64,000 bases of DNA from Kaistella treverensis (GCF_900114045.1 NZ_FORQ01000003.1:248001-312000), one strand, 5' to 3'. Shown: positions 1 through 9,334, counted from the first letter of the stretch. Numbers and translations are program-made. Notes: generated from the sequence alone by a model not told the origin.

Positions 1-69
1 TGCAATCACATTGTAACAGGTTAATAGGCTGAGTTTTATCACGTATAACAGAAAAAAAATTTCCGTGCT

Positions 70-837
70 TTAAAGGTCTCTTTTGTTAAATTTCAGAAGC
101 GACCACAAAAACGGAACGAAAGTCCACAAGGTTAAAATAATCATTGAAATAACCAAGCCGCCACCGGAACCGAAAACCTGTTTGAAAATCGCACCTGCCT
201 GACCCAACATCGCGGCAACATCCAGCTGCAAAAGCACAAAAATTCGTGATAAACCAATCGGGTTTATTGCTGCTAAAGTGGCCATAATTCCCTCAATCGG
301 ATAATCTCCGAGTTGGAACATCAGCACAAGTAAAATTCCGTCGTAAATAATGGCGAAAAACATCCAGATAAAAATGGAAACACCGATTCCTTTCGCGCGG
401 TCGCGGCTGGAAATCGCTGCAAGCATTGCTAAAGCGGTGAAAATTATCGACAGAAAAACTCCGGTAATTATCAGTGAAGCGCCGGTTTCTATTGATGAAT
501 ATAGCAAAATCGGAATTCCGCAACCGAGCAGAAAAGCTAAAATTAATGCCGTTGAAAGGCCTAAAAATAAATTAAACCAAACTTTCGCGCGCGGCACCGG
601 CTGACTCAGCAAAAGTTCAATAAACTGCGAGCTGTTGTACACGTAAATCGTGGAAAAAATAATGCTTACAAGCGGAACAACCAGCAAAACCACATTCAGC
701 AAACTTAAAGTTGCTTTGGTGTAATTGCTTTCAAGACCTAAAACCGACCAGGAAATGATGAAAAGTAAAACCGTGTAAAGAATTACGATTTTGTTTTTTA
801 AAATATCAAATAAAATAAAACGTGCTATTTTGTTCAT
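70..837 (-). CDS. nosY: NosY-like ABC transporter permease
   Basis: Integral membrane partner of the NosF ATPase in the copper-site maturation system of nitrous oxide reductase. The 255-residue product has about six hydrophobic helices spread over its whole length, starting directly after a short cationic N-terminus, which fits the ABC-2/NosY permease type. Its start overlaps the end of nosF by 4 bases, so the two are translationally coupled, and it is the last gene of the minus-strand nosL-D-F-Y run. It is assigned as NosY mainly from position; the sequence itself only says ABC-2-like permease. Family knowledge: NosDFY act together in the membrane and periplasm to complete NosZ. Confidence 0.85.
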   Translation of the reverse strand: MNKIARFILFDILKNKIVILYTVLLFIISWSVLGLESNYTKATLSLLNVVLLVVPLVSIIFSTIYVYNSSQFIELLLSQPVPRAKVWFNLFLGLSTALILAFLLGCGIPILLYSSIETGASLIITGVFLSIIFTALAMLAAISSRDRAKGIGVSIFIWMFFAIIYDGILLVLMFQLGDYPIEGIMATLAAINPIGLSRIFVLLQLDVAAMLGQAGAIFKQVFGSGGGLVISMIILTLWTFVPFLWSLLKFNKRDL

Positions 838-1547
838 TTTTTCATCGCTTTTAAAATGGAAATAATTCCGTCGGAAATTTTCGCCGTATTGGTTTGCGTT
901 TTCAGTTCTTCCACGGATTGGTGCACGAGAAGTTTTCCTTCGTTCATGAAAACGATTTCGGTAATCATATCATCGAGTTCGCTTAAAAGATGCGAAGTGA
1001 TAATGATGAGTTTCCCTTTATTTTTTTCCTTGAGGATTTTATTTTTCAGAATTTCTGTAGCCAGCGGATCGAGGCCGGCAGTCGGTTCATCGAGAATGAT
1101 GACTTTCGGATTAAACAGAAACGCAAGCACGGCGCTTACTTTTTGGGTAGTTCCACCCGACAGCGTGCGCATTTTTTTCTTATAAATGCTTTTCAGATCG
1201 AAGGCTTCCAGAAGTTCGGTGTCCAGTTCTTCCTCAGAATTTTTCCGGGTTTCTTTGATCATTTTTATGGTTTCTTCAATGGTCATATTTTCCGGATAAC
1301 GACCAATCTGCGGCATATAACCAATGATTTCGCGGTAGCGGTAATCTTCTTTTACGCTTTTTCCATCCACCAGAACATCGCCGGTTTCCACGACATTTAA
1401 ACCTAAAATACATTTAATGATGGTGGTTTTTCCGCATCCGTTCGGACCGATCAGCGCAATGGAATGTCCATTTTCGAATTTTAAGTTCACATCATCCAGC
1501 GCGGTGAACTTGTTAAATTTCTTGGTTAAATTTTTTATTTCAATCAT
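834..1547 (-). CDS. nosF: NosF-like ABC transporter ATPase
   Basis: Cytoplasmic ATPase energising NosDFY, needed for assembly of the copper site of N2O reductase. The 237-residue protein shows a Walker A motif GPNGCGKTT near residue 35, the signature LSGGTTQK near residue 129, Walker B VIILDEPTAGLDP and a switch histidine in ITSHLL. Length is normal for the family. It lies 50 bases after nosD and overlaps nosY. The ATPase call is certain; the nos role comes from the neighbours. Confidence 0.93.
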   Translation of the reverse strand: MIEIKNLTKKFNKFTALDDVNLKFENGHSIALIGPNGCGKTTIIKCILGLNVVETGDVLVDGKSVKEDYRYREIIGYMPQIGRYPENMTIEETIKMIKETRKNSEEELDTELLEAFDLKSIYKKKMRTLSGGTTQKVSAVLAFLFNPKVIILDEPTAGLDPLATEILKNKILKEKNKGKLIIITSHLLSELDDMITEIVFMNEGKLLVHQSVEELKTQTNTAKISDGIISILKAMKK

Positions 1548-1597
1548 ATCATTCAGATGCTCACATCATCGTTTTAAAAAAATGGGCTTTAAAAGCT

Positions 1598-2842
1598 CTA
1601 AATTTTTACCGGTTTTAATACAGGATTTTCATCCACAAAACTTTCCGGTGTAAGTGTCGGCAGTATTTTTTCCATTTTATCTAAAGTATCCACGAGAAAA
1701 CTCCGGAAAAGCAACATAATCGACGGATTTTGTTCAACCAAAACCGAATATAAACTCAGCGGATGAAAAGGCACATCACCAATCTTATCCTTATTCAGAT
1801 CATAACCTTCATATTTGTCCCAGAAATTAAAGCGGAAATCGTTCATCACCACCGAACCACTCGTGCTTACATCAAAAGTATTGTTAATGAAATTGTTCCG
1901 GAAAACGCGATTTTCCATACAATTCGCATTGATTTTCAGCGCCCAGCCGTTGTCTTCAAACTGGTTGTTGTAAAAGTCGATTTTGGTGGCGCCGTCGGCA
2001 AGAATTCCCGTGGTATTGTTCTGGAAAACATTTCCTCGGATTTTGCTGTAAGAAATTTCCTTCAGCAAAAGTCCGTACACGCTGTCGCCCCAGTTATTGA
2101 TGAATTTGTTGTGGTACATGCTGACATTCATGGCGTACATCACCGCAACGCCGGCACCATTATTATCGAAAACATTGGCGGTGTAAACGCTGTCATTGGA
2201 AAACATAAAGTGCAGACCGTAGCGCAAATTGTCGCGGGAAAGGTTATGATAGACGTAGCATTTAACATTTTTTTCGAGGTAAATGCCGTCTTTGTGACCA
2301 CTGATGTAATTGTTTTTCACCCAGATTTCGCGGCTGCCGAGTAGGTGAATACCGTCGCCGCTGCTTTCCTGCGAACTGCCTCGGTTTGTAGTAATTTTGT
2401 TTTTATTAATTAAAATGCGGTAACCGCGCTGTACATAGATTCCGAAATAATTATTTTCGAAAATATTATTTTCAATGACCGAATTGCTGCTGGTATAAAT
2501 ATGAACCGCGGCGATACTCTGAATTTCATCGCGGCCGCTGTTGATAAGTTTAAAACCTTTCAGCACAATATTATCTGCACGAAAAGTAATGATTTCTCCT
2601 TTGAAATTTCCATCTAAAATAGGTCTTTCAATGCCGAGTAAAGTAAGCGGTTTTTCGATATCAATCGTTCCTTCGCGGTAAATCCCCTTTTGTACAACAA
2701 CCGTATCGCCGCTTTTTGCGGCGGCGATAGCTTGTTTTATGGTTTTAAATTCCTCGTTTTTGCCCACCTTGAAAACTGCGGAAAAAGCAAAAAACGGAAA
2801 GAGAAAAATTAACGGTAAAAAGGATGTTTTTTTCATTTTCAT
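1598..2842 (-). CDS. nosD: NosD, periplasmic copper-site maturation protein
   Basis: Periplasmic right-handed beta-helix protein that works with NosF and NosY in NosZ maturation. The 414-residue product has a Sec signal peptide (about residues 1-21) and then repeated N-x-I/F-x-x-N coils such as NSVIENNIFENNYFGIYVQR, typical of the NosD/CASH beta-helix, ending in a non-repetitive C-terminal domain of about 90 residues. It follows nosL by 32 bases and precedes nosF. Two start codons (residues 1 and 3) are possible; the first gives a normal signal peptide. Confidence 0.95.
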   Translation of the reverse strand: MKMKKTSFLPLIFLFPFFAFSAVFKVGKNEEFKTIKQAIAAAKSGDTVVVQKGIYREGTIDIEKPLTLLGIERPILDGNFKGEIITFRADNIVLKGFKLINSGRDEIQSIAAVHIYTSSNSVIENNIFENNYFGIYVQRGYRILINKNKITTNRGSSQESSGDGIHLLGSREIWVKNNYISGHKDGIYLEKNVKCYVYHNLSRDNLRYGLHFMFSNDSVYTANVFDNNGAGVAVMYAMNVSMYHNKFINNWGDSVYGLLLKEISYSKIRGNVFQNNTTGILADGATKIDFYNNQFEDNGWALKINANCMENRVFRNNFINNTFDVSTSGSVVMNDFRFNFWDKYEGYDLNKDKIGDVPFHPLSLYSVLVEQNPSIMLLFRSFLVDTLDKMEKILPTLTPESFVDENPVLKPVKI

Positions 2843-2874
2843 CTTAACTGCAGACGAATCCTTCAGTTTTGATA

Positions 2875-3288
2875 TTATGGATTTGTAAGTGTGGCGCCGA
2901 GTTCTGAAGCTGCTTTTTCCGCTGCTGCTTTGTCGGAATATGCCTGGGTATTTCCGCCCATTGGGCTTTTAATTTGGCCGCCTTTAATAAAAGTTGCAGT
3001 ACTGCTTTCCACAAATTTTCCGCTTGGGAAATCTGCCACGTAAACGGTTGCACTTCCGGTATTTTCGGGATTTGTCGCTTCGTAATCGCGCAGACAAGCG
3101 ATGTCATCAAATTTATAAACTCTGCCTTTTTCCGTCAGCAATTGCGTAGCATATTTCGGCTCGGAGATTGTCATCTTGCAGTTGTCGCACTGGTCTTTTC
3201 CGATGGTAATTTCCTGTGGACCTTTTTCCGCGCAAGCGGCCAAAGAAAGCATTCCGGCAACGATGAGAGTGTTTTTAATGAAATTCAT
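2875..3288 (-). CDS. nosL: NosL copper-binding lipoprotein
   Basis: Membrane-anchored periplasmic Cu(I) chaperone for the N2O reductase copper site. The 137-residue precursor has a lipobox (SLAAC, Cys at about 19) and the metal-binding segment CDNCKMTISEPKYATQL expected of NosL (CxxCxM type). The C-terminal half carries the usual GG-x-I-x-SPMG stretch. It sits between the four-helix membrane protein gene and nosD, with short gaps on both sides, so probably in one transcript. Confidence 0.95.
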   Translation of the reverse strand: MNFIKNTLIVAGMLSLAACAEKGPQEITIGKDQCDNCKMTISEPKYATQLLTEKGRVYKFDDIACLRDYEATNPENTGSATVYVADFPSGKFVESSTATFIKGGQIKSPMGGNTQAYSDKAAAEKAASELGATLTNP

Positions 3289-3331
3289 GATTTTTATTTT
3301 TTTAAATTTTAATGCTTTTAGCAGGTTAAAT

Positions 3332-3919
3332 TTACACCACTTTTTTAGCTGAACGAAATTCTACAAATGCTAAGATAATCAAAATAATTCCGGTGCCGAT
3401 CATGATGCCGCCTCCAATATTGGGATAAGACCAGACTTCGAAATTGAGCAATTGCTTATAGCCCAACAGCGGCGGTTGGTAAGACATTCCGGGGACAATA
3501 ATCGCCGCATTTGGATTTAGGTTGTGGCCGTAATCGTAAAGCCAGCGCCAGAAATCAATCACGAAACCTACTCCGAAAAGAAGAAAAAGTCCGGTGACAA
3601 AGTACAGGATTTTTCGGCTGTTCATGAAAGCTGCGAGCAAACATAAAGCAGCAAAAAATGCCAACGCATAGGGTAAAATTTTAAATTCCCAAAATTCATC
3701 AGCGTGAATTTCTTTCATGCCGATGTAGTGGTTCAAACCGTTGATGATTTGATATTCACCACTCACTTTATTGGAGTGGATGAACATCGCAAGTCCTTCG
3801 GGGTATTGTGGCGCGTTCAGATAGATAGACCAAATGGGAACAAAAATCGCCACAGCCAGAGCAATACCTAAGATGATTAGCGTGATTTTTGTCCACTGAT
3901 GAAGAGGAAGTGTTTTCAT
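3332..3919 (-). CDS. nos-cluster membrane protein, function unknown
   Basis: The 195-residue protein has four predicted membrane helices (about residues 10-30, 82-100, 106-125 and 165-187). A longer periplasmic loop after helix 1 contains HSNKV and NHYIGM, and a second loop contains YDYGHNLNPN, so there are several His and Met residues on what is probably the outer face. It stands between nosZ and nosL. Membrane proteins of this kind are, as I recall, common in Bacteroidota nos clusters and are annotated hypothetical. Inference: it may help copper or electron delivery to NosZ. No catalytic motif is seen. Confidence 0.8.
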   Translation of the reverse strand: MKTLPLHQWTKITLIILGIALAVAIFVPIWSIYLNAPQYPEGLAMFIHSNKVSGEYQIINGLNHYIGMKEIHADEFWEFKILPYALAFFAALCLLAAFMNSRKILYFVTGLFLLFGVGFVIDFWRWLYDYGHNLNPNAAIIVPGMSYQPPLLGYKQLLNFEVWSYPNIGGGIMIGTGIILIILAFVEFRSAKKVV

Positions 3920-4034
3920 TTTTTTTTCCTGTTAAAAAGGCATTTTTTCTATAATTTCCTAAGTAAAGGTCGGGACTTTTTCCGAGCAAAATGAGGCAAA
4001 AATCCATTAACTGAGACAAATCATAAAAACAAAA

Positions 4035-4062
4035 AAAGGCAGTTAAACTGCCCTTTTTTTAA
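4035..4062 (-). terminator. Terminator after nosZ
   Basis: A GGCAG-TTAAA-CTGCC hairpin is flanked by A and T tracts on both sides. Read on the minus strand it follows the nosZ stop at once, so nosZ can end its own transcript before the downstream membrane protein, nosL and nosDFY genes. Confidence 0.75.
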
Positions 4063-4066
4063 AAAT

Positions 4067-6064
4067 TTAATTTTTGGTTTCCGCTTCTTTCACTGGGCTT
4101 TGGGCGTTATCCTTTTTGTTATTCAAGGAGAAAATCAGTGGCGTGTTGCTGCCTGCCGGAGAGACTCTTACGTAGCCCGACATTTCCTGGTGAAGTGCGG
4201 AACAGAAATCCGTACAGTACATTGGGTACATTCCCGGTTTCAGCGGAACCCATTTCAGTGTGCAGGTTTCACCCGGCATGATAAGGAGCTCGGCGTTTTG
4301 TGCACCTTTGATAGCAAATCCGTGAGGTACATCCCAATCCTGTTCGAGGTTAGTAACGTGGAAGTACACTTCATCACCGACTTTTACACCTTCAATATTA
4401 TCTGGTGAGAAATGTGAGCGGATAGAAGTCATGTACACATGTACTTTATTACCTTCCCGAACGACCTTACTTTCACCTTCTCCTTTGGTTACATAAGGGT
4501 GCTTATTTTCTTCGAGTTTGAAGAATTTTACCTGGTTTTTGGTAAATAATTCTGCGGGACCGGCTTGCGCGTAGTGTGGCTCGCCAATTGTCGGGAAATC
4601 CAGCAGCAGTTTCATTTTATCACCCGTAATGTCGAAGAGCTGGGCAGATTGCGCCAATTCCGGGCCGGTTGGTAAATAACGGTCTTTGGTGATTTTGTTG
4701 TAAGCAACTAAATATTTTCCGTAAGGTTTTTTAGTGTCGCCGCCAACAACCATTAGGTGACCGGTAGAATAAAAAGTCGGCTGTCTGTCTAAAACTTTCA
4801 AAGTTTTAATGTCCCATTTCACGATTTCCGAAGATACAAACATGGAGGTGTAGGCATTTCCTTTTCCGTCAAATTCGGTGTGTAAAGGTCCTAAACCTGG
4901 TTTTTGAACTTCGCCATGTAAAACATCTTCATATTTTAGAATTGGAATTCCATCAAATTCACCTGCAAATTTTTTGTCTTTAATAGCTTTCATTAATTTA
5001 TCAAAACTAAAAACAGGGATTAAAGCGGCCAATTTTCCGGAACCGATAATGTATTCACCAGTTGGATCGATATCGCAACCATGTGGAGATTTCGGACATG
5101 GAATTAAATACGCGATGTCTTTCAGTTCTTTAGCAGAAAGTACAGAAACTTCTTTTAGAATCTCTGATTTCGCCATGTGTGTAGTTTCGTCATACGTGTT
5201 ATGCGCGTATTCTACGGCCATTTTTTTGGCTTTTCCGGCTTTCAGATATTCTTCAGCTTTTTTCCAGTTCACCGCCATGATGAAATCTTTCTCATTTTGA
5301 GAGGCATTTACTTCAAGAAGTGTATTTGCCTGTTCTGAGTTGTAGCAAGAGAAAAAGAACCAACCGTGAGATTTCCCTTTTCCGGCGTGTGAAAGGTCAA
5401 AGTTGAAGCCCGGTGCTTCAATCTGGAAAGTAATATCCATTTTTCCATCTTCCTTATCGATTCCGATGAAAGAAAGATATCCTTTGAAGTTTTCTTTGAA
5501 AGATTCAATCGGAACATCGCCATCGCCATCAGCCGGTACTGCGAAACGCGTTCCAGCCACTACATACTCGGTATTTTCTGTAAGGAAAGGTGAGGAGTGA
5601 TTTCCGGCAGAGTTTGGAATCTCCAGAATTTCGGTAGTTTTAAAAGATTTCAGGTCGATTTTTGCAACGCGCGGTGTGTTGTTTGCGTTGGCAAATAAAT
5701 AGCGGCCATCAATTTCACCATTCGTTTGCGAAAGTGAAAGGTGGTGCTGATCATCCCAAGGCACGAAACCATGTGAAGTTTCCAGCATTGGTTTTGTTTC
5801 TTCGCTGAAACCATAACCGTTTTCCGGGTGAACTGAGAAGACAGGAACTATTTTCAGCGTTCTGCCACTCGGCAGTCCTACTACACTGATCTGGCCATTG
5901 AAACCACCGCTGACAAAGTTGTAAACCTCATCATGCTGCCCTGGTGCAACGTAAACTTTTTCAGCAGCATCACCGGAGACAACATTTTTGGTGCCCTTGG
6001 GTTTACATGCGACGATACTAACCGCAGCAAAGGCTGCAATTGCAATTTTCTTGTAAGTTTTCAT
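4067..6064 (-). CDS. nosZ: Nitrous-oxide reductase NosZ, clade II lipoprotein type
   Basis: Catalyses N2O + 2e- + 2H+ to N2 + H2O, the last step of denitrification, in the periplasm. The chosen ATG at 6064 gives 665 residues with a Sec lipoprotein signal ending SIVAC; an upstream in-frame ATG would add 23 residues without a sensible signal. There is no twin-arginine motif. A seven-bladed propeller region carries His-rich CuZ ligands (DDQHHLS, SHAGKGKSHG, PHGCDIDP, LHTEF, HYAQAGP). The C-terminal cupredoxin domain has the CuA loop YCTDFCSALHQEM. Sec/lipoprotein export and neighbouring cytochromes c mark clade II NosZ. The only other nos genes visible are the maturation genes; nosR is absent here. 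Confidence 0.97.
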   Translation of the reverse strand: MKTYKKIAIAAFAAVSIVACKPKGTKNVVSGDAAEKVYVAPGQHDEVYNFVSGGFNGQISVVGLPSGRTLKIVPVFSVHPENGYGFSEETKPMLETSHGFVPWDDQHHLSLSQTNGEIDGRYLFANANNTPRVAKIDLKSFKTTEILEIPNSAGNHSSPFLTENTEYVVAGTRFAVPADGDGDVPIESFKENFKGYLSFIGIDKEDGKMDITFQIEAPGFNFDLSHAGKGKSHGWFFFSCYNSEQANTLLEVNASQNEKDFIMAVNWKKAEEYLKAGKAKKMAVEYAHNTYDETTHMAKSEILKEVSVLSAKELKDIAYLIPCPKSPHGCDIDPTGEYIIGSGKLAALIPVFSFDKLMKAIKDKKFAGEFDGIPILKYEDVLHGEVQKPGLGPLHTEFDGKGNAYTSMFVSSEIVKWDIKTLKVLDRQPTFYSTGHLMVVGGDTKKPYGKYLVAYNKITKDRYLPTGPELAQSAQLFDITGDKMKLLLDFPTIGEPHYAQAGPAELFTKNQVKFFKLEENKHPYVTKGEGESKVVREGNKVHVYMTSIRSHFSPDNIEGVKVGDEVYFHVTNLEQDWDVPHGFAIKGAQNAELLIMPGETCTLKWVPLKPGMYPMYCTDFCSALHQEMSGYVRVSPAGSNTPLIFSLNNKKDNAQSPVKEAETKN

Positions 6065-6149
6065 ATATGGATTAATTATTCTTTCAGAAGAGAAAGGAAA
6101 AGGAAAGATGAATGGCAAAGTATGCTTTACCATTCATCGGTAGAGCATT

Positions 6150-6650
6150 TTATTTTGCGCCGTCGATCTGTCTCATGTATTCGAGAACTTCACGGGCATC
6201 AGTATCAGTTAAACCTTGATTTGGCATTCTTACCAAACAAAGCTCAAGTTGTTTTTGTAATTCAGGATCTACGTCGATCATTGGATCTGGGTTAGAAATA
6301 AAGTTCATAATCCATTCCGGAGTTTGTCTTTTAGTTACTCCTAACCAACCTGGTCCAACCAATCGTTCGTCTGTTGGTTTGTGGCATGAAGTACATTTAA
6401 CTTCGGCGATTTTTTTACCTGCTGCAGCCATCGCTGGATCAAATTTGCTAACGTCAACGTTTTCATGTTTTCCTAAACCGCGGTTTGGATCATAAGTTGC
6501 TGCATCCGCTGTTGTCGGTGCTGCACTTTCCGCCGCTGTAGTTGTAGTTTCAGTAGATGCCGTTGGGATCGTATCCGTGTTCTTGTCACCCCCACAAGAG
6601 AATAAGGTGAACGCTAATGCTGCAATTGCAACTGTCTTTAGTGATTTCAT
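6150..6650 (-). CDS. Cytochrome c lipoprotein linked to NosZ
   Basis: Single-heme c-type cytochrome, probably an electron donor to NosZ. Starting at 6650 gives 166 residues with lipobox FSCGG; the longer frame from 6716 runs into the promoter region and is rejected. A Thr/Ala-rich linker (about residues 25-60) is followed by the heme motif CTSCH and a later Met in the LVRMPNQGL segment that can be the axial ligand. It lies 85 bases upstream of nosZ on the same strand, and a promoter plus Crp/Fnr-type palindrome stand upstream. Confidence 0.9.
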   Translation of the reverse strand: MKSLKTVAIAALAFTLFSCGGDKNTDTIPTASTETTTTAAESAAPTTADAATYDPNRGLGKHENVDVSKFDPAMAAAGKKIAEVKCTSCHKPTDERLVGPGWLGVTKRQTPEWIMNFISNPDPMIDVDPELQKQLELCLVRMPNQGLTDTDAREVLEYMRQIDGAK

Positions 6651-6671
6651 TATTTTATTTTTTTGTATAGT

Positions 6672-6679
6672 CAAAAGTA
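6672..6679 (-). promoter_or_regulatory. Predicted -7 promoter element for the nos operon
   Basis: On the minus strand this reads TACTTTTG, matching the Bacteroidota -7 consensus TAnnTTTG, about 22 bases before the cytochrome c ATG. No good -33 TTTG is seen, which is usual when an activator bound near -41.5 helps the polymerase. Confidence 0.5.
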
Positions 6680-6701
6680 GTAATCTTTTGTAACTTTGCA
6701 T

Positions 6702-6717
6702 TATGACCGTAGTCATA
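6702..6717. promoter_or_regulatory. Crp/Fnr-type palindromic operator
   Basis: TATGAC-CGTA-GTCATA is a perfect 6-base inverted repeat with a 4-base spacer, the geometry of Crp/Fnr-family sites. Its centre (6709.5) is about 42 bases from a start predicted near 6667 on the minus strand, the place expected for a class II activator of the cytochrome c-nosZ transcript. It could also serve the divergent cytochrome gene at 6786. The regulator is not identified. Confidence 0.5.
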
Positions 6718-6785
6718 CACGAAGTATGATAATTATCGTGAAATTTGTGCTCCTAAGAAATTAAATAGATTTAAATTATATCCGA

Positions 6786-7172
6786 ATGAAAAAGTATCTG
6801 ATGATATGCGGCTTAATCGCAATTGTTTCATGTAATAAAAAAGAAGTAAATCCTAATTTGGACTCTAATGTGATGTTGGAAGAACCTGTAAATACAGTAG
6901 TAGATTCTGCAGCTGCAGGCAAGCATGAAGGTCTTGCATTAATTGAAGGTGGCGACTGCCTTACCTGCCATAAAATGGATGTAAGAGTGGTGGGACCATC
7001 TTACCAGGAAGTAGCAGATAAATATACCGAAGCGGATATTGATATGCTTGCAGGCAAAATCATTGAAGGTGGAAAAGGAAACTGGGGCGAAATCCCAATG
7101 ACACCTCACGCCGGAATGAGCCAGGAAAACGCGAAAAAAATGGTTGCTTATATTTTGACATTAAAAAAATAA
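6786..7172 (+). CDS. Small cytochrome c lipoprotein, divergent from nos
   Basis: The 128-residue precursor has a lipobox (IVSC at about residue 16) and one heme site CLTCH in the segment GGDCLTCHKMDVRVVGPSY, with an axial-type Met in MTPHAGM near the C-terminus. This is a class I cytochrome c of about 85 residues after a linker. It is divergent from the cytochrome c-nosZ operon and shares its 135-base control region, so it is probably co-regulated and may carry electrons to NosZ or an oxidase. It is followed by a strong terminator. Confidence 0.9.
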   Translation: MKKYLMICGLIAIVSCNKKEVNPNLDSNVMLEEPVNTVVDSAAAGKHEGLALIEGGDCLTCHKMDVRVVGPSYQEVADKYTEADIDMLAGKIIEGGKGNWGEIPMTPHAGMSQENAKKMVAYILTLKK

Positions 7173-7193
7173 ATATATTTTTCACGCTTAATT

Positions 7194-7227
7194 AAGGCAT
7201 TTTATAGCAATATAAAATGCCTTTTTC
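7194..7227 (+). terminator. Rho-independent terminator after cytochrome c gene
   Basis: A perfect 13-base-pair stem (AAGGCATTTTATA with its complement) closes a GCAA loop and runs into a T-rich tail. Confidence 0.85.
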
Positions 7228-7332
7228 GTTGTCAGTATCGCAATTATGTCAATTTGTCATAGTTTTTTTGTTGGTATAAAATTGGAGAAAACCTGCCTGA
7301 ACAAATAATGGTAATAATTAAAAATAAATGAT

Positions 7333-9231
7333 ATGAGTAAAATAATCGGAATTGACTTAGGTACAACCAACTCATGCGTTGCGGTAATGGAAGGTAAAGA
7401 TCCTGTTGTTATCCCAAACGCAGAGGGTAAAAGAACCACACCATCGATCGTAGCTTTTACAGAAGATGGCGAAAGAAAAGTAGGTGATCCTGCAAAAAGA
7501 CAGGCGGTAACCAACCCAACAAAAACAATCTATTCAATCAAAAGATTTATCGGTACACATTTTAAAGATGACGCCACTGAAATTGGTAGAGTAGCATATA
7601 AAGTAGTAAAAGGTCCAAACGATACTGTAAAAGTAAAAGTTGACGACCGTGAATATACACCACAGGAAATTTCTGCAATGATTCTTCAGAAAATGAAGAA
7701 AACAGCGGAAGATTATCTGGGTCAGGAGGTAACAAGAGCGGTAATTACTGTTCCGGCTTACTTTAATGACGCACAGCGACAGGCTACAAAAGAAGCTGGT
7801 GAAATCGCTGGTTTAACAGTAGAAAGAATTATCAACGAGCCTACAGCTGCAGCTTTAGCTTATGGTTTGGATAAAAGCCATAAAGATCAGAAAATCGCAG
7901 TTTACGATTTAGGTGGTGGTACTTTTGACGTGTCTATCCTTGATTTGGGTGACGGCGTTTTCGAAGTATTGTCCACAAACGGTGATACACACTTAGGTGG
8001 TGACGATTTTGATGATGTTATCATCAACTGGTTGGCAAATGAGTTCCAAACCGAAGAAGGTGTTGATTTGAAAGCAGATCCAATCGCGCTTCAAAGATTA
8101 AAAGAAGCTGCGGAAAAAGCAAAAATCGAGTTGTCATCTTCTACCCAAACAGAAATCAACCTTCCTTATATTACAGCTACAGCTACCGGACCAAAACACC
8201 TGGTGAAAACTTTAACCAAATCGAAATTCGAACAGTTAGCTGCTGATTTGGTACAACGCTCCATGGAACCTTGTAAAAAAGCACTTTCTGATGCCGGGCT
8301 TACAACCGCAGACATCGACGAAGTAATTTTAGTTGGTGGTTCTACCAGAATTCCGATTATTCAGGAGCAGGTAGAAAAGTTCTTCGGTAAAACACCTTCA
8401 AAAGGCGTAAACCCGGATGAGGTAGTAGCTTTAGGTGCTGCGATCCAGGGTGGAGTTTTAACCGGTGATGTAAAAGATGTCTTATTATTAGATGTTACAC
8501 CACTTTCTTTAGGTATTGAAACAATGGGTTCTGTATTTACCAAACTTATTGAAGCAAATACCACAATTCCAACCAAAAAATCAGAGGTTTTCTCTACCGC
8601 GAGCGACAATCAGCCAGCAGTTTCCATCAGAGTTGGACAAGGCGAAAGACCGATGTTTAATGACAACAAAGAAATCGGTAGATTTGATTTAACAGATATT
8701 CCACCTTCACCACGTGGTGTTCCCCAGATCGAAGTAACCTTCGATATTGATGCAAACGGTATTCTTAGCGTTTCCGCAAAAGATAAAGGAACCGGAAAAG
8801 AGCAGTCTATTAAAATTCAGGCAAGCTCCGGACTTTCAGAAGAAGAAATCCAAAAAATGAAGCGCGAAGCGGAAGAAAATGCTTCTGCCGATGCGAAGAA
8901 AAAAGAAGAAGTTGAAATCTTCAACAAAGCTGACGGATTGATTTTCCAAACAGAAAAACAGCTGAAAGAATTTGGAGATAAACTTTCTGCTGATAAAAAA
9001 GCTGCTGTTGAAGCTGCACACGCAGAATTGAAAACCGCCTTTGAAGCGAAAGATATGGAAAGCATCAAATCCAAAACTGAAGCGTTAGACGCTGCTTGGA
9101 TGGCTGCTTCCGAAGAAATGTATGCTGCGGGAAATGCAGGACAGCCAGGTGCCGATCAGGCGCAGGGAAATCCGCAAAGCAATGACGGAGCCGATGACGT
9201 TCAGGATGCAGACTTCGAAGAAGTCAAGTAA
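7333..9231 (+). CDS. dnaK: Chaperone DnaK (Hsp70)
   Basis: ATP-dependent cytoplasmic chaperone. The 632-residue protein has the Hsp70 signatures [11 protein letters not shown] at the N-terminus, [16 protein letters not shown], and [14 protein letters not shown], then the substrate-binding domain, an alpha lid, and an acidic tail ending [11 protein letters not shown], the usual DnaK C-terminus. It is a lone gene here: no dnaJ or grpE neighbours and no CIRCE-type operator was seen in the 160-base upstream gap. It is the last backbone gene before the mobile island. Confidence 0.98.
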   Translation: MSKIIGIDLGTTNSCVAVMEGKDPVVIPNAEGKRTTPSIVAFTEDGERKVGDPAKRQAVTNPTKTIYSIKRFIGTHFKDDATEIGRVAYKVVKGPNDTVKVKVDDREYTPQEISAMILQKMKKTAEDYLGQEVTRAVITVPAYFNDAQRQATKEAGEIAGLTVERIINEPTAAALAYGLDKSHKDQKIAVYDLGGGTFDVSILDLGDGVFEVLSTNGDTHLGGDDFDDVIINWLANEFQTEEGVDLKADPIALQRLKEAAEKAKIELSSSTQTEINLPYITATATGPKHLVKTLTKSKFEQLAADLVQRSMEPCKKALSDAGLTTADIDEVILVGGSTRIPIIQEQVEKFFGKTPSKGVNPDEVVALGAAIQGGVLTGDVKDVLLLDVTPLSLGIETMGSVFTKLIEANTTIPTKKSEVFSTASDNQPAVSIRVGQGERPMFNDNKEIGRFDLTDIPPSPRGVPQIEVTFDIDANGILSVSAKDKGTGKEQSIKIQASSGLSEEEIQKMKREAEENASADAKKKEEVEIFNKADGLIFQTEKQLKEFGDKLSADKKAAVEAAHAELKTAFEAKDMESIKSKTEALDAAWMAASEEMYAAGNAGQPGADQAQGNPQSNDGADDVQDADFEEVK

Positions 9232-9273
9232 TTAACAATTATCATCGATTAACATCGATTGAAATAAAGTAGT

Positions 9274-9311
9274 AAATCGCTGTAAACTTAATGTTTATAG
9301 CGATTTTTTTG
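9274..9311 (+). terminator. Terminator after dnaK
   Basis: A 14-base stem (AAATCGCTGTAAAC against GTTTATAGCGATTT, one G-U pair) with a 5-base loop, then seven T residues. Confidence 0.85.
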
Positions 9312-9334
9312 TTTTTGACATTTTTCATTAATAG

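Noticed and set aside
1763-2344. 193-residue plus-strand ORF
   Set aside because: It lies wholly antisense to nosD and has no signal, motif or start context of its own.
2844-3110. 88-residue minus-strand ORF in the nosL region
   Set aside because: It overlaps nosL in another frame on the same strand and lacks a signal peptide or motif.
6714-6728. Inverted repeat resembling a recombinase (lox-type) site
   Set aside because: Arms are only 5-6 bases, no recombinase is near, and the location in a divergent promoter fits a regulator site better.
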